Source: Actinomycetota bacterium | Lineage (GTDB): Bacteria > Actinomycetota > Geothermincolia > Geothermincolales > RBG-13-55-18 | Direction: 5' to 3' | Length of the DNA: 40,019 nucleotides | Assembly: GCA_015711955.1 (NCBI GenBank) | Contig: MU158685.1 | Location: 1-40,019, forward strand | Part shown: positions 19,456 through 28,636 of the stretch, in pieces | Numbering within the stretch: position 1 is the first letter of the stretch | Layout of the letters: the number at the start of each line of letters is the position of its first letter | Notes under the pieces: generated by a model | Databases searched by the model: none | What the model was told of the DNA's origin: nothing | Seen by the model: the letters and a program-made list of their open reading frames with translations, nothing else | Translations under genes and position numbers: made by a program

Positions 19456-20697
19456 TCAGATGCGATGGTGGGTGACGTGCTCCCCTTCTTCTCGGGAGAC
19501 CCTCTCCATCCAAAGGTAGGGCTTGCGGATCTCCTCCGAGGTGGGCAGATAGTCCCGATACCTCCAGACCAGGTTCAAGAAGTCCATTCCCCGAGTCTCG
19601 TATACCTCACGGCAGAAGAGTTCACCAATGTGATATTGCTGGAGTTTCAAGTCAAAACCGAGCATTCTCTCAATGAATTTCTCCGCTCCCGACTTGAGCT
19701 CCCTTCTTCTGCGAAAAGCCCTGCTCATCTCCTCATAGGAGGGTATGATGTCCCTTCCAGCCATGTCCATGACAAGGTTGCTGTACCCCTCCACCAAGGA
19801 CATGAAAGCCTGGATGTCGGACAGGATAGCCCTCTGCTCTGGCGTGTGGATCACCGAAAGAAGCCCCCCTTCTTTCATGATCTCGTTAAGTCGTCGGGCG
19901 TCGGTGAACTCCTCTGGCCTGAGGTTCAGGCCAATCTCCTCTAGGCGCAGACTCACGCTGCTGAAATACTTCTCCATGAGTTCTTTCATATATCTCCTCA
20001 ACCAGGGATGGGAGGCGAATTCGAAGGCATGGGTAACCTCATGGAGGGTGATCCACAACCTAAAGTCGGAGGGGACGAGCCCCAGGTTTCTCTCCGCCTT
20101 TAGCATATTGGGATAAACCACGTACAACTTTCCGCCGTCTTCCATGTCTGGCAAACCCAGGTCATACTGGCCCAGCACATTGCGAGCCAGATACCCTATG
20201 ACCATGCCCAGTTGAAAGGTGAGTAAACCATGGGTTATCCGCTTTCCCCAAGAGGTCAGTGCTCCACCGCCACTCTCGAATTTCTCCAGGGTGCGGCGGT
20301 AGCTCTCTGCCAGAGGTTGAAAGACCAGTCGGAAGCTGTTTAGGTTGGCCCTGATCCACCCAGGGCGGTCGAGCACCAAGATGTCCCCGATGGGCTCCCG
20401 GGGCTGCAGGCGAGAATATTGCCGTACCAGCTCCACGCTGCGCTCCTTCATGGCCCGAAAATCCCGATTCACATCAGGACCCGGTGGCGAGACTGCGGCT
20501 GCCTCGGATTGGGCCACCAGAACGGCTATCTCCTCTGCCTGAGCCCAGTTCACCAGCTCTTCACTTTCCTCGGCAAAAACCTCCCGTACGATCTTGAAGA
20601 AAGGGACTTGCCGTGCGATCCCGTCCAGAAAACGGCTCGCCCACTCCAAACCCCTCTCCCAAGCCGTGAAGGAATCTTCCTCTTTCATGTCGCTCAT
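19456..20697 (-). CDS. Zincin-like metallopeptidase, DUF2342 / F420-biosynthesis-associated family
   Basis: LHEVTHAFEFASHPWLRRYMKELM (HExxH); MVIGYLARNVLGQYDLGLP; LVEGYSNLVMDMAG; ORF can extend upstream to 20814. Confidence 0.82.
   Translation of the reverse strand: MSDMKEEDSFTAWERGLEWASRFLDGIARQVPFFKIVREVFAEESEELVNWAQAEEIAVLVAQSEAAAVSPPGPDVNRDFRAMKERSVELVRQYSRLQPREPIGDILVLDRPGWIRANLNSFRLVFQPLAESYRRTLEKFESGGGALTSWGKRITHGLLTFQLGMVIGYLARNVLGQYDLGLPDMEDGGKLYVVYPNMLKAERNLGLVPSDFRLWITLHEVTHAFEFASHPWLRRYMKELMEKYFSSVSLRLEEIGLNLRPEEFTDARRLNEIMKEGGLLSVIHTPEQRAILSDIQAFMSLVEGYSNLVMDMAGRDIIPSYEEMSRAFRRRRELKSGAEKFIERMLGFDLKLQQYHIGELFCREVYETRGMDFLNLVWRYRDYLPTSEEIRKPYLWMERVSREEGEHVTHHRI
19465..19544. repeat. 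80-bp direct repeat, copy 2 (inside the 3' end of the zincin CDS)
   Basis: Identical to 19347-19426. Confidence 0.97.
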
Positions 20698-20949
20698 GCC
20701 CTTTCGCCCATCTTCCGTTAAATGCGAGGTTAGCACATAGGCCCGCGCTGAACCATATCCCAGGCCATTTCCCTGAATTGCTATCTGCTTTAAAGGTTTT
20801 CGGATATCAGACAAACATCACTTCGTCGAGGCGTGGCCCATTTACTCCTTAGCGCAAGCCTCCGTACAGGATAAAGTCCTTTTCTTGGAATGAGCACCAC
20901 CCAGCATCCCGAGGTCTCAGCGATACTACGTAAGTATTATTAAGCATCC

Positions 20950-21437
20950 ACCTAAATTAACACCCATGGAGAATGGCTAACGCACTAGCCCACCTCTATC
21001 CTTAATCTTGGAGCTGTCGAGGAAGAACCTTGAAAAAGGCCCCAAGCGGACGCCGGGGAAATAGTGCCGCAGCAGACGGAACAACGTCGTGGGCGAGAGG
21101 TCGCATCACCAGTCGCAGCCCCCTTAAGCAGACGCCATTGCATTCCCCTAGCACCATCCGAAGCCGACTAGCCGAGACAGCCATCTACCCCTATAGCCAT
21201 CGAAAGCAGCCCAGACGGACAAGCCGCAAAGCCCTCGCCCATGACGTGGAGTTTTCGGAGCAGGGATCGTAGCAGAGACGGAAAAGCGAAGCAGCACGGA
21301 ACGCAGACACGACGCAGCAGGGTGCCAGTAAAAACCGCAGCACAGACGTAGCACCGTCGCCCTGAGGTATCCCCTGAATCCCCATTGGAGTCCGCATCAG
21401 CGGAAGGCCCCGCTCCCCCCAGCGGGGCCTTTTCTTT
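20950..21437 (+). ncRNA. Candidate structured non-coding RNA region ending at an intrinsic terminator; boundaries and strand uncertain
   Basis: No recognisable protein; ACGTCGTGGGCGAG (21084-21097) is complementary to CTCGCCCATGACGT (21234-21247) with one G-U pair; GGTGC/GCACC and CAGGG/CCCTG pairings further 3'; terminator at 21404-21437. Confidence 0.4.
21404..21437 (+). terminator. Rho-independent terminator
   Basis: AAGGCCCCGCT-CCCCCC-AGCGGGGCCTT 11-bp stem followed by TTCTTTT. Confidence 0.9.
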
Positions 21438-21679
21438 TAAGTGAGAACTTGATTTTCGACGCAAACTCGAAAGAGTGAAAGTCTTGCCGAACATCTCGTC
21501 AGCGCCTTCCTCGTCCCAAATGGAGATTGACATGCCGAGCGGAACGAAAGAATTTAGCCTCTCTTTGCCCCTGATGGATCCAGCCGATTGTCGCGAACCA
21601 ACATTTAGGTTAATTTATACCATCGACGTCACCTTAAGGTTCAATCAAGATATCCAAAAGGCGCGTGGAGGGGTGATAA

Positions 21680-22819
21680 ATGACTTCTCGATGCAGGGGG
21701 TGTGGCCTTCCCAAACCCATTGGTAAAAAGCTCATTTGGACTTCGCGTGGGGAGGTTTACCCGCGCCATCCCGGTGGTGAGAGACTTCTCTTCCTCGACG
21801 CCTCTTGGGCACGTGCTTTGGCACAACACTTGAAGAAGGCGAACGCCGAAGACTTGCTGCAAAGGCTAAGGGGTTTGCGACGGGAGCACACCAAGAGAAA
21901 GGCGAAGGAATCAATTGGAAGATGGGCAGGCTTCCTTTTGAGAAGGCGCGTTACTGGAGGTCATATCCTCCAAGAGATACTGAACGAACTCACATTTTAC
22001 GGTTACGGGAAGCTGAAAATAAAGGAGTTCAAGCCGAGAAAGCTCTTCCGAGTCAAGGCTATCCACGCTTATGACGACTTCTTCCTTCCTTCCGACCTTT
22101 GGGGGCTCTGGGAAGGCACCCAGAACGTGACGTCCACTATGTTGCTGGAAAAGGAGGAGGAAGGGTCCTACGTCCTGGTCTTGCGCACCAAGGAAAAGGT
22201 CGGGGAAATACACGAGGCCTTGCGAAAGCAAAACAAAAGGCGCGAGCTCCCTCCTCCGGTAAAAGAAGACGAGGTCATATCCCTGTGTCCCAAATGCCAC
22301 CGCCCAATCTATCCAGGACGAATGAGCTGGGTCAAAGATAAGGGAATATTGGTCGACGAATCTACCGGCCGCAGGTTCATCGTGACTCCTGTGGCCAGCT
22401 GGGCCTTGGTTTTCTCCACGTTGAAGGAGGAAGGCCCACAAATCCTTGACTCCTTCAAAGAGGAGCTTGCCAACAGCAATAGGTCCCATGCCGGCCCCGG
22501 ATTGGGGAAGGACATCAAAGCTTTTTACAGGGATTATTTCCTCTCATTACCCTTTCTCGGTTGGGGAAAGCCCGTCCGGGTAGCGAGAAAGCCCTTCGTG
22601 GTGGAGGCCGAGTTGCTGGGAACGCCCTTTCCCGAAATTCTCGCCGCGGACATGCGGGGCCGCTTCGGTGCCCTGGAGAGAGAGGATTGGACGGTGGAGG
22701 TGAAAACGGCAAAGGACGGGAGGCAGCGATTCCTCATGGGGCCCTCTTGGGACGGACCTTGGACTTCCCTGGGAGCGGCAAACATCCCCCCTTCCCACCC
22801 AGGAATACTCCTACCTTAG
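21680..22819 (+). CDS. Uncharacterised protein with two tandem zinc-ribbon/V4R-like modules (paralog C, 379 aa)
   Basis: CRGCGLPKPIGKKLIWTSRGEVYPR and CPKCHRPIYPGRMSWVKDKGILVDE modules, each followed by GYGKLKIKEF / LGWGKPVRVA segments; GGAGGGG ribosome-binding site. Confidence 0.7.
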   Translation: MTSRCRGCGLPKPIGKKLIWTSRGEVYPRHPGGERLLFLDASWARALAQHLKKANAEDLLQRLRGLRREHTKRKAKESIGRWAGFLLRRRVTGGHILQEILNELTFYGYGKLKIKEFKPRKLFRVKAIHAYDDFFLPSDLWGLWEGTQNVTSTMLLEKEEEGSYVLVLRTKEKVGEIHEALRKQNKRRELPPPVKEDEVISLCPKCHRPIYPGRMSWVKDKGILVDESTGRRFIVTPVASWALVFSTLKEEGPQILDSFKEELANSNRSHAGPGLGKDIKAFYRDYFLSLPFLGWGKPVRVARKPFVVEAELLGTPFPEILAADMRGRFGALEREDWTVEVKTAKDGRQRFLMGPSWDGPWTSLGAANIPPSHPGILLP

Positions 22820-22867
22820 CGGGCAAGACCAGACCCCCATCGGGCCTTTCCCCCCGCGGTCCGACCA

Positions 22868-23563
22868 TTAAAGGGGAGGTTTGTCAGGCTTTACGCTCTC
22901 CTTGTCCTTGAGCACTATGCCCCTCTCGATGGCCCAAAGCACCGCGTTGGTGCGGTCGCTCACCCCTATCTTCCTGAATATGTTGCGAATGTGCACTTTC
23001 ACCGTGTGCTCGCTTATGAAAAGGATGTCCGCGATCTGGCGGTTGTTGTATCCCTTGGTCATGAGCTTGAGGACGTCTAGCTCCCTTTGGGAAAGGCCCT
23101 CCAGTCCCTCATCCCTCTTTTTGTCCCCTCCCTCCTCAGAGATCTCTTCCAGGAGCTTGCGGGCCACCGAGGTGGATATGAGGGATTCACCTTTTGCCGC
23201 CGCTCGCACCGCCTTGACCAGTTCCTCTTTGGCGGCGTCCTTGATCACGTAACCGATGGCTCCCGCCCTTATGGCCTGTTTGGCGAACTGCTCGTCATCG
23301 AAAACGGTTAGGGTTATGGCTTCTATCCTCGGGTGGGCCTGCTTGAGCCTGCGGATCAGCTCTATGCCGTTCATGCCAGGGAGCTGGATGTCCACGATAG
23401 CCACGTCGGGAGGGAAGCGCTCCACTTTTTCCAAGGCCTCCTCGGCGGTTCTTGCTACCGCCACCACCTGGATACCGCCCTCCCTCTCCAAGATGCGGAT
23501 TAGCCCCTCCAAGACCACTTCGTGGTCGTCCACCAGCATAACTCTGATGACCTGCTTTTCCAT
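22868..23563 (-). CDS. NarL/LuxR-type response regulator
   Basis: RVMLVDDHEVVLEGL, DVAIVDIQLPGMNG, C-terminal LSQRELDVLKLMTKGYNNRQIADILFISEHTVKVHIRNIFRKIGV. Confidence 0.95.
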   Translation of the reverse strand: MEKQVIRVMLVDDHEVVLEGLIRILEREGGIQVVAVARTAEEALEKVERFPPDVAIVDIQLPGMNGIELIRRLKQAHPRIEAITLTVFDDEQFAKQAIRAGAIGYVIKDAAKEELVKAVRAAAKGESLISTSVARKLLEEISEEGGDKKRDEGLEGLSQRELDVLKLMTKGYNNRQIADILFISEHTVKVHIRNIFRKIGVSDRTNAVLWAIERGIVLKDKESVKPDKPPL

Positions 23564-23564
23564 C

Positions 23565-25175
23565 TCAGACCTCTTTTCGCGAGATCATGGGTATTCTCAC
23601 GGTTATCCTGGTTCCCTTGCCGGGGGCAGAATCGATGAAGAGCTCTCCTCCTAAAAGCTCCGCCCTCTCCCGCATGGCCATTATACCGAGGTGTTTGCCG
23701 CTCTCTTGGGACTTACTTAAGCCCGAGGGGTCAAATCCCACGCCGTTGTCTTCCACGGTGAGGACCAAATCCCCGTTCTCCAGAAAGGCCCTCACCCTTA
23801 CCCAGTCGGCATTTGAGTGTTTGCGCACATTGGCCAGCTGTTCCTGAAGGATGCGGAAGACGGCCAGCTCCACCGGGGGAGTTAGATTGTCCAAGCCCTG
23901 GAGATCCAACTCCACGGTGATGGCGTATTCTTCCTCATATTGTTCGGCATAACGAACGATGGAATCCTTAAGCCCCAATATGTCCAGGGATACAGGACGC
24001 AGATTGGCCATTATGGCCCTCAATTCCTGCAGACAATCCTTGGCCCTCTGTTGAACCTCCTCGATCTCTTCCACCGCCAAAGCGGGGTCTTCCTTGAGGA
24101 AATCCAAGGCAAATCCCGCAGTGTAAATGATCTTAAGGAGGGACTGGGCAATGCTGTCGTGAAGCTCCCGAGCGATCCTGGCCCTTTCCTCTTCGTGGGC
24201 GGTGTTCACCCGGGAGAGCAAATGGTCCATCGCCCGGCGCTTAGCCATGACCTCTCGGTAGAGGTTGGCGTTCTCCCAGGCCATGGACACGGTATCGGCA
24301 TAAGACGCCAGGAGCTCCTGATTCCTGCGACCTATGACAGCCCAAGCGTCGTCCGTCTCCAGATAAATCAGGCCCCGAACCATCCCTCCTATCCTCAGGG
24401 GCAGTAAGGCCACGAAACTTCCCGGGAAAGGTTTTATGAAGGCCACCGACTGCCTTTCATCTGGCTTGAACACCACGATGTTGCCCTCGTAAACCGCCCT
24501 CGCCTCTGGAGTCTCGGCAATGGGGGATAGGGGGAAGGGCTTTTTCTCCTCCACCAAACGTCTTTCCCATTCCCCTTCTCCGTCCTGATATGCCCCTAAA
24601 GGCACCAAGGACTCGCCCTCCAGCCCAAAAAGCACCGCCCTGCGGAAGCCCATATCCTGACAGGCTCCTTTCAAAGCGGCGAATACGAGGCGGTCCCGGT
24701 CCGGGATGGATCGAATGCGGTTCAAGAGGTCGTTGAAACCCCTTATCATCTCCTCCTGTTGGGCGGTGTAGTAACGGGTAACCATGCTGCTGGCCTGGAA
24801 ATAGAAGTTCCAAAGCACTTCCGCCGCATATATGGTCTCGTCGGGAGTGCCTCCTTCTCTGGCCCAGATCTCCCTAATACGCCTCCACACGATCTCGCTT
24901 CCCACTTGAAGGGCCCTGAGGATTTCGGAAAGATCTAGCCTTTTCAGGTCCCGGATATCCAGGGGATTGGGCGGGACCTCACCCTTCTTGAGGTGGCCCA
25001 AAAGGGAGAGGTATGCCTGTCGGCTGTAATCTTGAAGGGCGATTCTGAACTCAGGCGGCATTTCCTGAAGGGATGGCATGGAGCGAGAAAGTCTTTCCGC
25101 TATCTCGCTGGTAACGTCATCTGCCTGTTCCTCCAGCTTTTCCACCAGGGCAACGATCTTTTCGGAAACCAACAT
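23565..25175 (-). CDS. GAF-containing sensor histidine kinase (HisKA_3 type)
   Basis: ARIARELHDSIAQSLLKI H-box; VEDNGVGFD; HLGIMAMRERAELLGG; adjacent to the response regulator. Confidence 0.93.
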   Translation of the reverse strand: MLVSEKIVALVEKLEEQADDVTSEIAERLSRSMPSLQEMPPEFRIALQDYSRQAYLSLLGHLKKGEVPPNPLDIRDLKRLDLSEILRALQVGSEIVWRRIREIWAREGGTPDETIYAAEVLWNFYFQASSMVTRYYTAQQEEMIRGFNDLLNRIRSIPDRDRLVFAALKGACQDMGFRRAVLFGLEGESLVPLGAYQDGEGEWERRLVEEKKPFPLSPIAETPEARAVYEGNIVVFKPDERQSVAFIKPFPGSFVALLPLRIGGMVRGLIYLETDDAWAVIGRRNQELLASYADTVSMAWENANLYREVMAKRRAMDHLLSRVNTAHEEERARIARELHDSIAQSLLKIIYTAGFALDFLKEDPALAVEEIEEVQQRAKDCLQELRAIMANLRPVSLDILGLKDSIVRYAEQYEEEYAITVELDLQGLDNLTPPVELAVFRILQEQLANVRKHSNADWVRVRAFLENGDLVLTVEDNGVGFDPSGLSKSQESGKHLGIMAMRERAELLGGELFIDSAPGKGTRITVRIPMISRKEV

Positions 25176-25318
25176 CGCACCTCCGCGCCCACGAATCTTG
25201 CCCGCACGGCTCCGTGAACCGCAATTCGGGGGAAAGGACGCCACGAGACGAATGGCTCGACCCCGCCGAGAAGGCGGTCAGACATGCCTTTTCGGGCAAA
25301 CCCGCTCAGTCCGCAGTT

Positions 25319-26461
25319 CTATTCTACGACGAATTGGACGGTCCTTCTGTTGTTTTCCGCGTTCGCCTCCCCGGGCACGGTGCTCACCGAAACCTCGAGC
25401 ACGTTGCGTACCCCTCCGGTGGCAGGCCTCAGTCCCTTGAAGGTCACCTTGACCGTGCTGCCCTGGGCAATGTGGGATATGGTCTGTTCCTGACGTACGG
25501 GGCTTGTTCTGGCATCGGAATAAAGCTTTATCGAAACCACCAGGTCTTTTTCGGCCCGGGTTCCCTGATTCTCGACCGCCACCGTGACCGATAGGGTGCT
25601 GGTGCGGGGCAAGCGGAGTATCTGGGAAGAATCGCTTCTTCCCGCCGGATCCAGTGTCACCTGGGTGATGGCCACTCCCCTGATCTCCCCCTGGCGGAAG
25701 GCTTTCAGTAAAGAATTCACTCCCGATGAGGTAACCATGTTCAAATCCCTCATCCAAGTTGACTCCGGCAAAACCCTGTTTTCCCAAGCCTCATATCCCT
25801 TTGCCCTCTCTACCACGAACTCACGGAAGTGATGGTAAAATCCATCAGCATAGACCAGAAGTCGAAGGTTTTCCGCCACCCCCGAAGCGTACACGGAAAC
25901 ATCCTGAGCACCCACCGCGTTCACCAGATCGGGACGGATTCTCTGAACGGCCCGGTACCTGTATTCGAGACATGCCAAAAAAGACGAGTGGGCCTTTTGA
26001 AGCTCCAACGGGGGTTCGACTTCCCCAGCCTTTTCCCACAACTCGCGGCACTGTTGTTCCATTTCCCGAAGGCGGGCATCCAGCTCTTCTCGGGAAGTGG
26101 CAAGGCGGTCCAGCTCCGAGAGGAATTGGTTCCAGGAATTGGCTTGGGCGGCGGTGGCTTCGGCAAACGGTCTTACGCGATTGAGGTATTCCAGAGCCTG
26201 GTTGGGAGGCTCTTCTTTCTTACGGCCACAGGTTAGGTTGAAAACCCAGCAACCGATGAGTAGAAAGATCACCGCCAGCACCACCGCAGGTGCTGGGCTG
26301 CGCCGCCTCCTCCTGCGGGCAAAGCGAGGTGACCTACCCCGATAAACGCTTCTTTCGCCCCACAATCCAGATTCCCCTCCGACTCTCCCCATCACTTGTT
26401 CAATGGTTCTTCTTACAAAATCCCCCCTCCCGCCAATCAGCTCGATGACAGAAGGGCTCAA
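25319..26461 (-). CDS. Membrane-anchored protein with C-terminal CARDB-like beta domain
   Basis: TM SPAPAVVLAVIFLLIGCWVFNL; C-terminal LSVTVAVENQGTRAEKDLVVSIKLY...EANAENNRRTVQFVVE. Confidence 0.65.
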   Translation of the reverse strand: MSPSVIELIGGRGDFVRRTIEQVMGRVGGESGLWGERSVYRGRSPRFARRRRRRSPAPAVVLAVIFLLIGCWVFNLTCGRKKEEPPNQALEYLNRVRPFAEATAAQANSWNQFLSELDRLATSREELDARLREMEQQCRELWEKAGEVEPPLELQKAHSSFLACLEYRYRAVQRIRPDLVNAVGAQDVSVYASGVAENLRLLVYADGFYHHFREFVVERAKGYEAWENRVLPESTWMRDLNMVTSSGVNSLLKAFRQGEIRGVAITQVTLDPAGRSDSSQILRLPRTSTLSVTVAVENQGTRAEKDLVVSIKLYSDARTSPVRQEQTISHIAQGSTVKVTFKGLRPATGGVRNVLEVSVSTVPGEANAENNRRTVQFVVE

Positions 26462-26502
26462 AAGTCCTGTAAATGAAGCGGGTCCATTGCCTCCATTTTA
26501 AA

Positions 26503-26524
26503 AGGGACGGCCGACGCCGTCCCC
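26503..26524 (-). terminator. Probable intrinsic terminator downstream of tRNA-Leu (coordinates approximate)
   Basis: Minus strand reads approximately GGGACGGC-GTCG-GCCGTCCC-TTTTAAAA. Confidence 0.55.
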
Positions 26525-26531
26525 TCCGCAC

Positions 26532-26618
26532 TGGTGGGCGAGGCGGGACTCGAACCCGCATGCTCCTTCGAGCACTGGACCCTGAACCCAGCGCGTCTAC
26601 CTATTCCGCCACTCGCCC
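26532..26618 (-). tRNA. tRNA-Leu (anticodon CAG), CCA encoded
   Basis: GGGCGAG...CTCGCCC acceptor stem, long variable arm, anticodon loop TTCAGGG, GGTTCGAGTCC T-arm, 3' ACCA. Confidence 0.95.
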
Positions 26619-26726
26619 TCCCATTTTCAGGGCGATTTAAATTATATCAGCACCATGTTCTATTATCCACGAGCTAGCCATCAACATGTACCAGGAAGGG
26701 ACAGTGCGAGAAAGGGAGGTGAAGGC

Positions 26727-27008
26727 GTGACCATCGGAGACTTCCAGGACTTGATGGCCCGCATTTATCTCGACAGGGATGCCCGTAGGGGCGTCCACGC
26801 CACCTTTTCCTGGCTGGTGGAGGAGGTGGGCGAGCTGTCCCGGGCTTTAAGAACGGGACACGATGAGGCATTGCGAGAGGAGATGGCGGACGTACTGGCT
26901 TGGCTTTGCAGTCTGGCCAATCTGACAGGGGTGGATCTGGAGGAGGCCGCGTCGAAATACGCAAATGGGTGTCCTAAGTGTTCTCGTAAACCCTGTCGCT
27001 GTCCTTAG
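26727..27008 (+). CDS. MazG-like nucleotide pyrophosphohydrolase with a Cys-rich C-terminal tail
   Basis: FSWLVEEVGELSRAL...EEMADVLAWLCSLANLTGVDLEEA; C-terminal CPKCSRKPCRCP. Confidence 0.85.
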   Translation: MTIGDFQDLMARIYLDRDARRGVHATFSWLVEEVGELSRALRTGHDEALREEMADVLAWLCSLANLTGVDLEEAASKYANGCPKCSRKPCRCP

Positions 27009-27120
27009 TCTTCACCGCCTCCAACGATGGAGGCCTTGTCAGGCGAGAATTCCCTTCTGCGCAAGGGCGTTCCAAACGTCGCCAGGCATTTCCTTGCTAC
27101 CCAGCTTATATCCCACGCCC

Positions 27121-28191
27121 TCAAGCACCCGCTCTCACCTGGATGTGCAAGTCCCCCTCCTCATCCAGCTGCCAATCAACCTCGCCCTCGCTGTCGAAGG
27201 TTACCTCGTAGATGCCCAGAGAGAGGCCGGCCAAGAGAAGGTGCATGCAGGGGTTTTCCACGCGCATGGAAAGCCCTTTTTCGTCTACCTGAAAGTGGAC
27301 CACGTTTCCCAGGCCTCGAAGCGCCATCTGAGCGCGAAAATCCCCGAAGCTCCTTACGTTTCTGGCCGTCATCACGCCACTTTTCACGAAACGTCGCTGC
27401 GCCTCCACCACCACACGGGGTATCTCCTCCCCCAACTCCTTTTCCAATTCCTCGAAAATAGCGTCGATTGTGGCGGGCCCGAACATGGCCATCCTCCAGC
27501 CTGTGTCCCGGTGGACGATCATCCCCTTATCCGTGTCCCACCTGAAATAGCGCAAACCCATGGGGCCCCCACACCCTGGACACCTCTCCAGGCGGATATC
27601 TCCAGGTTTTTTCGAATAGGGTCGAGGTTTCAACCTTTCCATCAGCTCCAGGGGGTGGCGGGAGACCACCCCTGTGACCTCGTATATGCCAGGGCTCAGT
27701 TCCTTGTAGGTGGCACTGGCCTCCCGCAGGTCTATGGCCTCGAAAGAGCCCACCAAGTCGCCACAGAAAAGCTCCAGGCAATAGGGGTTTTCCACCAATA
27801 TCGTCACATAGTCACCCTTTCCGTGTATCCTCCTCACGGACTTGAGTTGGATGTTCCCGTATCCCATGACCTTGCCCAAGGAGTTGATGCTCTTGATGAC
27901 CGGACGAAGTCCAACCAGCGCCCGTACCACCCATTTGACCAGCGCCGGATAAGCCTTGCTTATGAAGTCGAAGGTGGCCCTCCTTTTGGCCTCGACGATG
28001 ATTCGTTCCAGGGACATACCGATGAGTCTCTCTATCTCTCGAAAGGTACCCACCACGTTTTCTATCTCAAAGAAGACCATGCGATGGTCAGGGTTCTTTC
28101 GCTGGACAATGGTACCGTTATCAAGCCACACGTGTTCCTTTACCAAGCGAAGAGCGGCACCGCAATCCGGGCACAATTTTATGCCAGCCAT
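27121..28191 (-). CDS. Uncharacterised protein with two tandem zinc-ribbon/V4R-like modules (paralog B, 356 aa)
   Basis: CPDCGAALRL...W.DNGTIVQR and CPGCGGPMGL...WDTDKGMIVHR modules; GGGAGGTGG ribosome-binding site before ATG 28191; clear relative of 1996..3066. Confidence 0.82.
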   Translation of the reverse strand: MAGIKLCPDCGAALRLVKEHVWLDNGTIVQRKNPDHRMVFFEIENVVGTFREIERLIGMSLERIIVEAKRRATFDFISKAYPALVKWVVRALVGLRPVIKSINSLGKVMGYGNIQLKSVRRIHGKGDYVTILVENPYCLELFCGDLVGSFEAIDLREASATYKELSPGIYEVTGVVSRHPLELMERLKPRPYSKKPGDIRLERCPGCGGPMGLRYFRWDTDKGMIVHRDTGWRMAMFGPATIDAIFEELEKELGEEIPRVVVEAQRRFVKSGVMTARNVRSFGDFRAQMALRGLGNVVHFQVDEKGLSMRVENPCMHLLLAGLSLGIYEVTFDSEGEVDWQLDEEGDLHIQVRAGA

Positions 28192-28598
28192 TAATCCACC
28201 TCCCATGCCACCCCTTCAAAGCTAGGCCATCACGCTGGATTCCTATACCTTCCCCTCTTGCCACCGTCACAGCTATCCATTCCCCAGGCTCAAACGACCT
28301 CCATCGAATCTCGCTCTTCAGCGCTTCCTAGCCAACTGCGAAAAACCATTTTTGTCGCTCGCGCGTTTTGCAACTTCTATCGGCCAAAAAACGCGTCATT
28401 TTGAGTATGGGGGACAATAACCGACCTCACGACCGAGGCCGAAACGCGCAAGTCACTCACGGCATCGAGGCAGCGAAGCCCGGTCTTCATGAACGCCCAT
28501 TCATGCCATCTCTCCATCAACCATTCGGGCCTTCTTCCTGCTCATAAAGGGCCCGCCAAAACTCTCCTTCCGAGCCCCAAGACCCCTAGTCAAGAGAG

Positions 28599-28636
28599 CC
28601 CAGCTCCAAGCTCGATACCCAGCTCAAAGCTCAATA
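28599..28636. repeat. Imperfect 19-bp tandem repeat spanning the radical SAM gene stop codon
   Basis: CCCAGCTCCAAGCTCGATA / CCCAGCTCAAAGCTCAATA. Confidence 0.7.

Noticed and set aside
21300-21350. CAGGGTGCCAG resembling the RNase P RNA core
   Set aside because: The invariant GAGGAAAGUCC and downstream RNase P signatures are missing, so an 11-nt match is not enough.
26965-28194. 409-aa plus-strand ORF antisense to paralog B
   Set aside because: No recognisable motifs; the minus-strand frame has clear paralogs and a ribosome-binding site.
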